The notes below the pieces were generated by a model. That model had not been told where the DNA came from. It made no database searches and saw only the letters and a list, made by a program, of their open reading frames with translations. A stretch of 64,000 nucleotides of DNA from Cyrtodaria siliqua. Taxonomy: Eukaryota > Mollusca > Bivalvia > Adapedonta > Hiatellidae. This document shows positions 34,735 to 44,684 of the stretch, piece after piece (position 1 is the first letter of the stretch; each line of letters opens with the position of its first letter). Position numbers and translations under genes: made by a program. Location of the stretch: the NCBI GenBank assembly GCA_037043455.1, contig JAWPHD010011200.1, positions 1 through 64,000 on the forward strand. The letters are read 5' to 3'.

Positions 34735-35312
34735 CACCCCTATTGTCAATCCTTTGGTGTTTGTGATGTCTTATTTGGCCTTTTATTCATCTTTAAATGT
34801 GTTCTTTGTTTCTGTGTGTGTTTGTGGTTGGCTGTCGTCAGTTCGGTAAGTGTGAGGTTTGATGCAGTCTAGAACCTGGTTTAAACCCTCATCTTCTTTG
34901 CCACTTAATGTACTATTCTAAAGAGGTAGCCCTATTGTCAACCCTTGTGAGTTTGTGATGTCCTATTTTGCCTTTTATTCATTTTTATATATAGTTGTTC
35001 TTTGTTGTTTTTTTTTGTTTTTTTATTTATTTTTTTTTATTTTTATTTTGTTTTATTTTCGATGTACTTAGTACAACCTCACGTTCAATATATGTTTTTA
35101 TATCTTTTTCTTATAAATCATGTCTTGCTCATTGCCTTTATGTCTATGCACATACTTATCATGACTGACTGTTGTATATAATATTATTCATTGTATCACG
35201 TAACAAGTAACATTGTAATGTTTACGTTACTTAATAAAGAATCTTTTTGTTTCTGTGTGTGTTTGTGGTTGACTGTCATCCTTGAATACTACTTTTCCTG
35301 TTCGATATTATA
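34735..35312 (+). repeat. PLE 3' tail, interrupted by a T-rich insert
   Basis: Copy of the tail at 9262-9523 that continues past the junction point: after atatatagttgttctttgtt it is split by an insert (about 35005-35245) and resumes as tttctgtgtgtgtttgtgg, gttgactgtcatccttgaat and ttttcctgttcgata. Confidence 0.75.
35005..35245 (+). mobile_element. T-rich insert ending in AATAAAG (possible retroposed fragment)
   Basis: About 240 bp that split a PLE tail. It starts with a long T-rich run and ends cttaataaagaatcttt. The host flanks on either side share a tcttt..gtt motif, a possible target duplication. It could be a 5'-truncated LINE 3' end or a retroposed transcript; I see no coding sequence. 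Confidence 0.4.
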
Positions 35313-35779
35313 TCAATATTAAATGCCAGATACAAGTTGCAAACTTGTATTCTATCTTTAAGTGTAATTAAATTCCAATTTAATCCCACACATGGAATTT
35401 AATGACATTTCAGTAAATTTAAGTTTTGGTTAAATCCGTTATTTCATGCAATGTGTAACTCACAAAGCTTCATATTGCACACGAAATATTAAAATGTACA
35501 GGATACATAACATATATAATTATAAAATCAAAAAATTAAAGAAATTCTAATGGATCAAGGCCGGTCAAATGATTCCTGCTAAAAAGACGTATTGACCTGA
35601 GATATGTATATTGACTTTTCGTATTGACTCAAAGGCGTGGCTAAAATAAAAATGCGCGAGCGAACCTGAATAGGTACGAATGTACAATAGAATGACGTCA
35701 TCCGGATCAACAAAATGTCAGCCGACAGCTTTGTTTTTTGACAGCTGATGAAAAAAAGAAAATAATAGAAAATGGAGAA
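35313..35779. other. Unannotated stretch
   Basis: AT-rich, no gene. A short inverted motif (gacagctttg ... tgacagctgatg) lies near 35720-35750. Confidence 0.45.
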
Positions 35780-36284
35780 AGAAATATAAAAAGATCGCGG
35801 ACAGGGAAAGTAGCATTCAAGGAGGACAGTCAACCACAAAACATAGCAACAAACACGCAAACAGACAAACAAAAAGGCTAAAGCAATAATAAATGCAAAG
35901 GACATCACAAACACAAAGGGTTGACAATAGGGCTACCGCCTTGGAACGGTCAGTGGCAAAGTAGGCCACAAGGGGGTTTAAACCGGTTCTAGGGTGCACC
36001 AAACCTCAAACTTACCCTACTGTCATCCCATTAAAACAGGACAGTGTAAATAAAGAAATCCCCGCCATGATCTAATCTCTAACCAACAAGGCAGCATCAA
36101 TAGGCAATATAAGTAAAACACAAATATGCTCGTGTAAATATAATACAAAAAAACAATAGCCTAGAAAGCCACAATGAAGGTACTCAATGACTTAGCAGAA
36201 GCCAGAGCAGTAAGAGAATAAACCATTAAGGGCACGACAAGAAAGATCATGAACAAACATCAAACGCCACCGTCCCAATCGGTT
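35780..36284 (-). repeat. PLE 3' tail attached to the best PLE copy
   Basis: Directly downstream of the coding end at 36285 on the minus strand. It runs through ggcacgacaagaaagatc, gtactcaatgacttagc, aaatatgctcgtgtaaata, aaaacaggacagtgtaaata, ggaacggtcagtggcaaag and ends near gcggacagggaaagtagc. It links the detached tails to this RT family. Confidence 0.85.
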
Positions 36285-37985
36285 TTAGGTAGGCGTCATC
36301 ATAGGGTCCACAGCCTGTCCGGTCATTGTACAATTAAAGAGGAAGTCATAGTGGCGAACTGTAAAAGGGTCCACCACCAAGCATGCAGTACGTTGCAAAA
36401 TTATAGGGTCATAACCTCTTTTGATAAACTGTTTAACAAGTTTAACAAAGATAGTATGAAAGTGGTCATGACCAAGAATCTTACGAAGTTTATAAATCAC
36501 ATCACCATAGAAGTCAGGTTGTGATAGTCCTTGTCGCAGAAGAGTCGTTAAATTACTTTTATATTTGGAAAGAAGATCAGGGTTACAATAATACAATTTT
36601 GCAAAGGTTTTACGAAGTTTATGGTAACGGTAAACCTGATTGAGTAACTTTTTAATTATACAAAGATTACGAAAAACGAATAAGTTGAGACACATACACC
36701 CCATAAGAAGTTACTCGGGGAACATCCCCATCCAAGTGGGGATAATTAACAATGTCAAAATTAAAATCATCTCTCTTGTCATAGATTTTGCTAATTATTT
36801 TACCATTTTCAATCGAGAGATCTAAATCAAGAAAAGAAGCGTTATTATCGGATATATTAGCTTTGTTAAGCTGAAGTTCTTTAGGATAAATACAATTAAC
36901 CATAGTTGGAAGGAAATGGTTGTCAATGTTCAATATGTCATCCTGATACCGAGAGGTGTCATTAAAGGCTTTAATAACATCTGCCTGGGTATCTGGTGAA
37001 AGACTCAACATGAAATCCCTTTCATAGCAAAATAAGAACAAATCTGCGACAAGTGGTGCACAGTTCGTACCCATAGGGATACCAACAATTTGTCTATAAA
37101 CGGTGGTTCCATACCTGACGAAAATATTATCTAATAGGAAGATGAGTGCTTCACAAACTTCATAGCAAGTCCACATAGTATAATTGTCTAAACTACCGTT
37201 AGTAAAAAACGCTTTTATATTATTAAATGCCAAAAATGTAGTATTTTCTCTAGCGAATAAGAGAAATTAGCTTATCTTTAATAAGGTGATGTGGTAAGGT
37301 TGTATATAGTGTAGAAAAGTCATAAGTGCTTATTGATGAAACTTGACCTTTATTGAAAATGTTATCAAGAACGTCTCCTGAATTTTTTATAGACCAAAAT
37401 AAATTAAACCCAGAGTTTTTATAAGTTTTATCACAATATAGTTTCACGTACTCTTTAACGGCAGTAAGACAAGAAGTTAAACGTTTGGAGATGTTTGTTG
37501 TGGTGCTGGCACTAGAATTCGAAATAAAGCGAGCCTTATATGGATTTTTATGTAATTTAGGAATCCAGTACACAGTAGGCAGTTTATTTTGCTTATCGTT
37601 TACACCAGCCTTGAAAGTAGTGCACCGAGTGATTTGTGCGGAAACAACATCATCCTCAGTAGAATTATCTGGAGTATAGGAATTGGTGCTGCCGAGTTCC
37701 AGAGATAAAAAAATTGACGTAATGTAGGCGTCAAACAATAATTTCATTATTAGCTGCTTTATCTGCAGGAACTAAAACAAATTTATTATGAAATTCCTGA
37801 ATTCCCGATTTTAAATTACGAAAGGAAAACCTAGGTCTCGGAGGAAGTAAAGAGGGGTTAGCATTATAAAAGTTAATACGTGTATCTATAATTTTCTGAA
37901 TTGACTTTTTCCAAGTAGAAAGTGAGTTTGTGTCCGCATGTTCTCTACGACACCATTTGATACTAAAAGCCGATAATACTAAAAG
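36285..37985 (-). pseudogene. Penelope-like element, longest copy
   Basis: This is the longest PLE coding region here, read on the minus strand in three main pieces. The N-terminal piece (37985-37748) includes FVLVPADKAANN and then loses frame. The piece 37747-37250 holds VYWIPKLHKNPYKARFI (residues 59-75) and the motif-A box TYDFSTLYTTLPH with its Asp at 37321-37319, and ends in a stop. The piece 37233-36667 holds GIPMGTNCAPLVADLF (37083-37036), the catalytic box RYQDD (36951-36937; Gln where the other copies have Leu) and YDKRDDFNFDIVNYPHL. A 34-nt deletion near 36675 shifts the frame into 36704-36285, which ends TGQAVDPMMTPT. No GIY-YIG endonuclease is present after the RT, so this may be an endonuclease-lacking type or may have lost its 3' part. 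It is inactive. Confidence 0.85.
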
Positions 37986-38041
37986 GGCAACATTTACGGC
38001 GGTAAATTTCTTTTATTTTTTGATTTTATAAAAAACTAGTG

Positions 38042-38173
38042 TTGCCTTTTGCATTCGGTCTATACATGGTTTTATCGACCCGAGAAAAGGCATATTGACC
38101 TCGGACGTAGTCCGAGGTCAATATGCCTTTTCTCGGGTCGATAAAACCATGTATCGACCTCATCAAAAGGCAA
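38042..38173. repeat. Long palindrome (45-bp perfect arms, 3-base loop)
   Basis: 38062-38106 and 38110-38154 are perfect inverted copies around the loop gta (38107-38109). Weaker pairing extends to ttgccttttg (38042) and caaaaggcaa (ending 38173). The palindrome separates the PLE 5' side from a gag-like fragment. It could be a foldback element inserted there. No target duplication is clear. Confidence 0.95.
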
Positions 38174-38191
38174 TAATTGTATATTATTATC

Positions 38192-38317
38192 CTAAAGTCT
38201 AAATTCCCTTTCCCTAGCCTGTTCGTCTTTAACAAAGGTTCTAAGCCCCTCTCCAGCATACCCTAACTCCTTACCCATATCCGTAAGTTCCTTTATGGAC
38301 GTCATGGTTATAGACAT
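38192..38317 (-). pseudogene. Gag-like N-terminal fragment
   Basis: A 41-residue frame on the minus strand, ATG at 38317-38315, stop at 38194-38192. It contains IKELTDMGKELGYAGEGLR and then FVKDEQARERE. This L..lG..lGy.G..Lr.Fv..eQ..eR pattern is typical of the charged N-terminal segment of invertebrate LTR-retrotransposon Gag or related SCAN-like proteins, where the acidic and basic helix normally continues for many residues. Here it stops just before the palindrome, so it is a truncated relic or a lone exon. The similarity is from recognition of the pattern, not a search. Confidence 0.5.
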
Positions 38318-39722
38318 TGTGGAATACTCACTACAATAACTACAATACACAAGTCACTAATAATTCTACTCTACTAACTACTAATGGTAAGTCACTGTGT
38401 CCTCAGTAAATACCTCGGCATCATCATAGGACAAGTTACATACACATTTGCACTAGCGCTAACTACTAACGGTTATGTATAGATAGTATCTAGCTTCCAC
38501 AAAACATATACACTACATAAATTATCTATATTTGATATTGGACATAAACCTTAAACAATCATAGAAATGTGTATAGCATGTACATGTATATTTACTTCTC
38601 CCATCAATATAAGTATACTCGAGTGTCACAACATGAGTAGAACTAGTTCAGCATTTGAACGTTGTTACAGTTGACGTCTCCGACTGACTGAACAACGTTC
38701 AGCGCAAGCGTACAGTAAAAATCCAGGATTATCGATAGGTTTTCATTTTGATGCGTAATATCTATAGTAATTTATAAAATTATGAACTATAATCACTCAA
38801 AAACAGATTTATTAAACATAATATGTGCAAAACGTTGTACGATATACAGTATAAATGTATTAAATTGATAGTTTTGTTTTCATACATTTACTTTTGTTAT
38901 CAAATCTCGACATCAATATCACGTGACTTAACGGTGTTAATTGTGTAATTTGGCAACTCCCCAACAGTTCATACCGCTCCGACTGCAAAACGCTCTCCGG
39001 GATATACCACTGCCGTAATAGTGTGCGTTACCCATCGATTTTTGCATTAAGTTGTGTATGTAATAATACTGGCATTCATATCTCGGCCAAATTAAAAAAA
39101 ACACTTACATTATCATCACAAATGGCGTATTTTCATACGCTGCCAAAAAATCAACTGCACAGAAAAGTGGAGGTCATGTAGTACATGTATCTCCTTAATC
39201 CAAGCCTTCAATGACTAAAAGCTTTTTTCTTTTTTTCTTTTTTTTGGAAGGGGTACACAGCCAGATAAAATATCAAAATCGTAAAAGGGCTGGTAAGGTC
39301 AGAGAAGACTCGGATTGGTATAAGAAAGAACTTGTCTCATGATTGAATGCTCCCTTTAAAAACATAAACACTGAGATGCCAAAATATTGTATTCATACAC
39401 TCATTTCAATATAATCAACAACAAAATAATCATAATTTTAACATGACAATGCTTGAAATACGTAACAAACAGATCAACAATGTTTTATAAATAACAAAAT
39501 GGCACTTTAAACCCTAGACGTTGCTACTTAAGAAAAGTATTTTTTTGGAAATTAGTAGATCTATAGATATAATAAGGATATTATTATTAAAGGGACAAAT
39601 GACAAGCTTGCTGTCTGACACATTCACTGTTATGTTTCACTGCTAGTACTACAATGTGCATCATAAGATTAATTTAAACTTATTTATTTTACATTGATTG
39701 TAACGAAAGCTCTCTGAACTTA
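38318..39722. other. Unannotated stretch
   Basis: About 1.4 kb of AT-rich DNA found only in copy 2. No gene, and no repeat that I can name. A pyrimidine run lies at about 39224-39246. Confidence 0.5.
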
Positions 39723-39862
39723 TTTTAATCACTCTAGATGTATTCCTGGGTAAACCCAGTATGAAGCAATGCAAATAAGGTGTCTTGCTCAGGGACACAA
39801 CACATACATGTATTTCTAATCATGGGTCCAAAGCTCTACCACTAGACCACAGTGCTCCAAAT
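39723..39862 (-). mobile_element. tRNA-derived SINE, family 2 (minus)
   Basis: On the minus strand: A box TGGTCTAGTGG, then a shortened head, then tgtccctgagcaagacacct, cattgcttcatactggg and agagtgattaaaat. The body aligns with 23165-23335. The B-box region is deleted or decayed. Confidence 0.65.
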
Positions 39863-40896
39863 TGACTAAGAAATGATTGGGAAAAGAGTATGAAAGGAGA
39901 CATTTAGGAAGTTTTGAAAAATCTGTCTGTGAATTAAGCTTCTTGCCATAATTCACTGAATCTGTCAATCATCAGGAATTGTGATCATTTTAACATGTCC
40001 TAATTTTTTCAAAAGCCTTTTTTATATCATTGAATTGCAAATCTCTTAACAAAGATAATGAGTTAGAGGTCCGTCAAGTATTTTAAAAATTATAGTGAGT
40101 TACAGTGAATTGTTCTTCATGAACTATTAAAATTCACAAATTATTCATGAACAACATGCAAAACGGCCACCTTCAAAATTGCTAAAGTTCAGGAACAGCT
40201 ATGTTCATGAAAACAAAAGGTCACAAAAGTTTAGATTGATCCCACTTACCAAGGGTATTTAAAAAAGAGAGCTTATTTGTTACTTTTCCACCGCCATCTA
40301 CAAAAGCTCACAAAAGGTTAGATTGATTCCCACCTACTGTATATTATCACACTTTAATTGCAATTCAAAAAGGGATAAATGCTGTAGAAGCCACTGAGAA
40401 TGCCAGTTATATTCTCAGTAGGGCTGCACTAAATTCCTGCTGGGATCAGGTGGAATCCCACTGCGACAAATGTGAATCCTGCCAAAAATCACGCTGGGGC
40501 AAACTGGAGTCCCACACAAAAATCCCACTGGGACCAAGTAGGAATCCACTGTAAATCCCACTGGAATATAGTGTTGTTGACATTACCTAAAAAATATTTT
40601 TTCTGCATGAGTTTCCAGGTTGTGGGTATATAATAAAAAGAATATGTGTGTTTGTCTTGAAGTGAGAATTTAAAACTTAGTGATGAAATTAAATCCTATG
40701 TTCACTACAAACCAACAAATATTCTTCATATATCTTTTCATTGTGTGTATGGTATATGTGTGTAAAGAACAAAAACACGTTACATTTAAAGAAACTAAGG
40801 CCAGTTTTTTTATTTATTTGTTTACGGGAAATTTTTCAAAAATTTGCAGTAGTAAGGACAAAATAAAAATAAAATTAACACCAGCATTTATATATA
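39863..40896. other. Unannotated stretch with degenerate short repeats
   Basis: No gene. At about 40425-40565, loose copies of the motif aatcccactggga(c) recur. Near 40215 and 40310 the phrase cacaaaag.ttagattgat occurs twice. Confidence 0.5.
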
Positions 40897-41298
40897 CTCT
40901 GTAAAAAAGGTTTTGGACCATGGCAGTGTTTGAATTCGTACAATGATCGCTGAACCTTGACATATGACCATAACCGTTATTATCTCAGTTGATAAGTCAC
41001 AATAGATCAACAATCAACGATTATTATCGTTTACAATGAAAAATATTAATCTTTTTAATGGTTACTCGAATGTGTCCGTAACTGTTACTTTTTATGGACT
41101 TTGCAACATTTTTTACAGACCCTTTGTATGTTCGCGTTTTTTTTTAAAATCAAATCTTGTTTGGAATTTAATTTTTCTGGTATCAAATGAACCGGGTAGG
41201 GTAGACCTTGGTTACTAAAAAAAGATACATAAATTCTGTCCACTAGTTTTATTTTTATATGACTTTATATACCATGGTCCAACACTTTTTTTACCGAG
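40897..41298. mobile_element. 402-bp TIR element with TA flanks (Tc1/mariner-like MITE)
   Basis: Inverted ends CTCTGTAAAAAAGG..TTGGACCATGG (from 40897) and the complement ending TTTTTACCGAG (41298), each next to TA (40895-40896, 41299-41300). TA target duplication fits the Tc1/mariner group. No transposase frame. Confidence 0.7.
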
Positions 41299-41477
41299 TA
41301 TATATAATGAGTCTATAATAAAATTAAAAATAAAAGTAACTTTTAGAGACATTTTTGTTGGAAAGCAACAACAGAAGAACTCTGGATGTTTTTTCAAAGT
41401 GAATAATTATATCAAAACTGTGTGAACAAAGTATAAAGTTTAAAACCGTTTGGTTTACTTATCTTCTGATTTGCTAA

Positions 41478-42214
41478 CAGTCTATTAAATCATTTTAGAA
41501 TTATTTTATTCTTAGAATTTTGTGATTCTTGGTTTCAAGAAACTTATTACTCAATACTTAATCTGTTTGTCACAGCAATTAAAAGGCTCATTCAGTTCTG
41601 AGAACACACTGAGTTGCATCATAATAGCATGACGTGATGTCATAATACCAGGGTGTGATGTCATAATACCAGAAAGTCATGTCATGATAGAAACAACCAA
41701 ATCAAAATATTAATGTTGTTGAATGTTGTTTAACGGCTCATCAACACAGTATAGGTTATTTAGAGCCGCCCCAGAGAGAGGGGAAGGATACATAGGAATC
41801 CTGGAACCTGCCCTACTCTTATTATAGAATAGATTCCTATGGTTCTTTAACGTGATCGGAGGATAGACCGATACACGGGACCGCCCTGTTTACGTTCCCA
41901 TCCGACGGACGAGGCTAAGGGAAAGTGTCTTGCCCAAGGAAACACCGACGGAACTCAGTGGCACCACGGAGGATTGAACCCGGGGCCTCCGGTTATAAAT
42001 CCGACTGCGCCACACCAGCCCTCAAATCAAAATATGAATGAAGCATTCTGATTAGTTCAGTGATAAAAACTGGACCAATGAAACCAGTTAATTTAAAGCT
42101 CATTACATTCTCAGAACAAACTGAGTTTAACTGGACATTGAGTAATGAGGTTCTTGAAACCCAGAAACACAACATTCTAAAAATAAAATAATTCTAAAAT
42201 GATTTAATAGACTG
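41478..42214. mobile_element. 737-bp TIR element with a nested SINE
   Basis: Long inverted ends: cagtctattaaatcatttta at 41478 and its complement ending at 42214, with imperfect pairing for over 100 bp (ggtttcaagaa, attactcaat). No coding frame. A family-1 SINE is nested in the centre. The flanking octamers are not identical, so the target duplication is unclear. Confidence 0.75.
41716..42022 (-). mobile_element. tRNA-derived SINE, family 1, with long target duplication
   Basis: The most complete family-1 copy. On the minus strand it starts agggctggtgtggcgcagtc, has the central cttgggcaagacacttt-like domain, and ends ctatactgtgttgatgagcc then gttaaacaacattcaac. It is flanked by 18-bp direct repeats with one mismatch (caaatcaaaatattaatg at about 41698-41715; caaatcaaaatatgaatg at 42023-42040), a typical LINE-mediated target duplication. 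Confidence 0.85.
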
Positions 42215-42715
42215 TTTTTAATGGTACGAAAATATATGGGTAACAAACTTCCCTGAACAAATTCTTCACTATGATTACACTCGAAGTCGGAAAGGCAATA
42301 AAAATAAAATCAGGATTTTATTAGATTTTATTTTGATTTTAATTTGGGCAAAAATAGGGCAGGCTCTCCCGTAAACCAACAAATAAAAAACTCTGGCCTA
42401 ACCCGCCAAATAATGACAACATTACACTACAAAACCGTTTATCAAAACTCGATCTATTCAGGTGTTCGGTCATATAATAATGTATGTGCCAATTAAACGT
42501 ATAGGTTCATTCACAGTAGGGCTGTCATTGATGGAAACAATATCATTTAATCATCGATTTTTTTCAGATGAACGATATATGGATACACTTTTCAGGAATT
42601 GAACAGAAAAATTAACAACAAAAATAAACACAGTTTTATTTTGGGGTTTCCTCACCATGCTCACTAAAACTAGTTAAACCGGAAATAGGTCGCTGTGAAG
42701 TGTTTCTCCTTAAAC
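42215..42715. other. Unannotated stretch upstream of a candidate exon
   Basis: AT-rich. No promoter motif that I can defend. Could be a 5' flank if 42716 is a real start. Confidence 0.4.
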
Positions 42716-42757
42716 ATGTCCGACAGGCGTGTAGGCACGGACGGTATCCGTCGTCTT
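42716..42757 (+). CDS. Candidate short first coding exon
   Basis: ATG at 42716 opens 14 codons (MSDRRVGTDGIRRL) that end exactly at a consensus donor gtaagt (42758), in a locally GC-richer stretch amid AT-rich DNA. That combination is common for first exons of animal genes. No downstream exon is recognisable in the following 7.5 kb, which is filled with repeats. It may belong to a gene extending further, to a lost gene, or be chance. It lies only in the copy-2 segment. Confidence 0.25.
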
Positions 42758-43404
42758 GTAAGTTTATTTTCTGTTTTTTAATGAACTTATCTCGAAACGA
42801 TTTTTAATAAAAACAAAACTTTTAACCTGAATTGAAACCGCGATTGCTTTGCTGACACAAGCAAATAAATTTATGTAAAAAAGGGTAATTTATTGTTATT
42901 TTGACCAATTAACAATTTTAAATGCCTGGTGTTAGGTAGAAAAGATCAAGCAAACTACCATAGATATACCGATAAAAATAAGTTTAGCAAGTAAATAACA
43001 TATGAATCCAGTGGACCAGATTCTAGGATATGTGTAGAAGCAGTCATGGGCAATATAACTTACATAATTATCAGTTGTATTAAGGGAATAAGTCTCAAAA
43101 GAAATATGCGAAAACAATAGCAACATGCGGTAATCTACATGTTTTACAGAAATTATGATTTCACTCTTTTTCAATGTAAAGGGAGGTAATTTCACAAATG
43201 GTAAACTTTGGTTTCTTACATGTATATCTTTATAATGGCAAGGAAAGTGTCGATTGTATAACTTGATAACAGTTACTTTGTATTATTATATCTCACGTTT
43301 ACACTCCTGTATAAATTGCCCATACCCTTAGCATGAAGCATTGTTTACTGTTCACCGGTATACAATTTTTACTGATACACGATTGTGACGTCACGGGAAG
43401 TATA
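42758..43404. other. Unannotated stretch
   Basis: No exon found. A short minus-strand frame (42932-43195) has no motif. Confidence 0.4.
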
Positions 43405-44238
43405 ACAAGAGGTCAATGACCGTGAAGCTCTACTGATAGGTTTTTGATAGCTAGATCAGGATTCCTGTGAAGTTTCATGAAAAATCCGTCAAGTAGTTTC
43501 AGAGAAGTAGTCGCTATAAGTTTTCATTATATAACTCTATGTAAACAAAGATGGCGGCCTTGTTTAACGTCACATCAAAATAATTTTCGACAAGGATCAA
43601 CATCATTCCATACTGATCATTTTAGAAAAAGTCCCATATCAATATCACTTATAGTTTTCAAGAAGTTCTCGCTATAAACTTGTTTTTTGAAAATCTATTT
43701 TTAGCTGTGGTGGCCATCTTGAATTTCCGACCAACCTGGTGTTGCTAGGATCATTTAGACATCAAGAGCAACATTCCTGTGAAATTTCATGGAAATCCGT
43801 TGAGTAGTTTTAGAGGAGTAGTCGCTTCAAGTTTTTACTAAATAACTCAATGTAAACAAAGATGGCTGCTGGCAGCCATGTTTAACGTCGAATCAAAACG
43901 ATTTTTGACAAGGACTAACATCATGTCATGCTGATCATTTTAGAAAAAGTCCCATATCAATATCACAGAGTTTTCAAGAAGTAGTCGCTACAAACTTGTT
44001 TTTTAAAAATCTATTTTTAGATTTGGTGGCCATCTTGCATTTCACATCAACATGAATTTTTGCTAGGATCAACTAGACTTCATGCGCAACATTTCTGTAA
44101 AGTTTCATGAAAATCCATTCAGAAGTCTCAGAGGAATAGTCACTACCACAAAATGTTTACGGACAGACAGACGGACGGACAACGGACACAGCACTACGGC
44201 ATAAGCTCTGCTGATCTCTGATCAGTAGAGCTAAAAAT
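43405..44238. mobile_element. Pearl/HINE-type element with ~315-bp internal repeats
   Basis: Starts acaagaggtcaatgacc and has an 11-bp subterminal inverted pair gctctactgat (43427-43437) and atcagtagagc (44221-44231), then ends with ctaaaaat. The interior repeats: gtttcatg.aaatcc recurs near 43470, 43785 and 44098 (about 315 bp), with gatggcggcc and tggtggccatcttg also recurring. This subterminal-inverted-repeat plus internal-tandem-repeat design is that of bivalve pearl elements and Helentron-associated (HINE/DINE-1) elements. Confidence 0.7.
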
Positions 44239-44542
44239 AGATTTTGGGTTTTTCCAATTACGACACGCTTTGCGCAATTGGAAATCAGTGGACGCTTATT
44301 AAAATACTGTTGAAGTTATGTCAATCGTAAGACGATGGTAAGATATGTTGCTTATATTGTTAACATGTCGATATAATGTTTGAAAAAAGAGTAAAAGATA
44401 TTAATCTTGTTTTTTGTTACTTTAAATCAAAACTGGTATACACATATGAATTTAAAAAAACAAAAACATTTTTTATCGGGATTTATTTTCCCTCATATAT
44501 TTAAATTTTAATCAAAACATTTTTTTTTCTCGGTATAATAAA
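44239..44542. other. Unannotated AT-rich spacer
   Basis: Nothing recognised. Confidence 0.4.
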
Positions 44543-44684
44543 ATAAATATTGCATCCCAGTGAGGGCGACATTGGATATTGTCAACCTTCGGAAACATTA
44601 TGTCAACCTCGGCTTCACCTCGGTTGACATTGTTTTCCTCAGGTTGACAATGTACAGTCACCCTTACTGGGATTCAATATTTAT
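44543..44684. mobile_element. 142-bp foldback element
   Basis: Nearly the whole length is an inverted repeat: ataaatattg.atcccagt at the left pairs with the complement at the right, followed by inner pairs (attgtcaacct, atgtcaacc.cgg) up to the centre near 44613. Such a palindrome would fold into one long imperfect hairpin. Non-coding. Confidence 0.75.

Larger units (their letters stand above)
25766..34999. repeat. Block A', second copy
   Basis: Second copy of 1-9523, same orientation. It shares all dead elements of A but has one unit of the 69-bp repeat, an extra ~22 bp near 26071, and a 21-bp loss in the RT pseudogene. Confidence 0.95.

Noticed and set aside
35780..38320. Hammerhead ribozyme, known in some PLEs
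   Set aside because: I looked for CTGATGA followed by GAAA on both strands near the PLE and its tails. The few CTGATGA matches (for example 635, 35745) have no GAAA core or stems in place.
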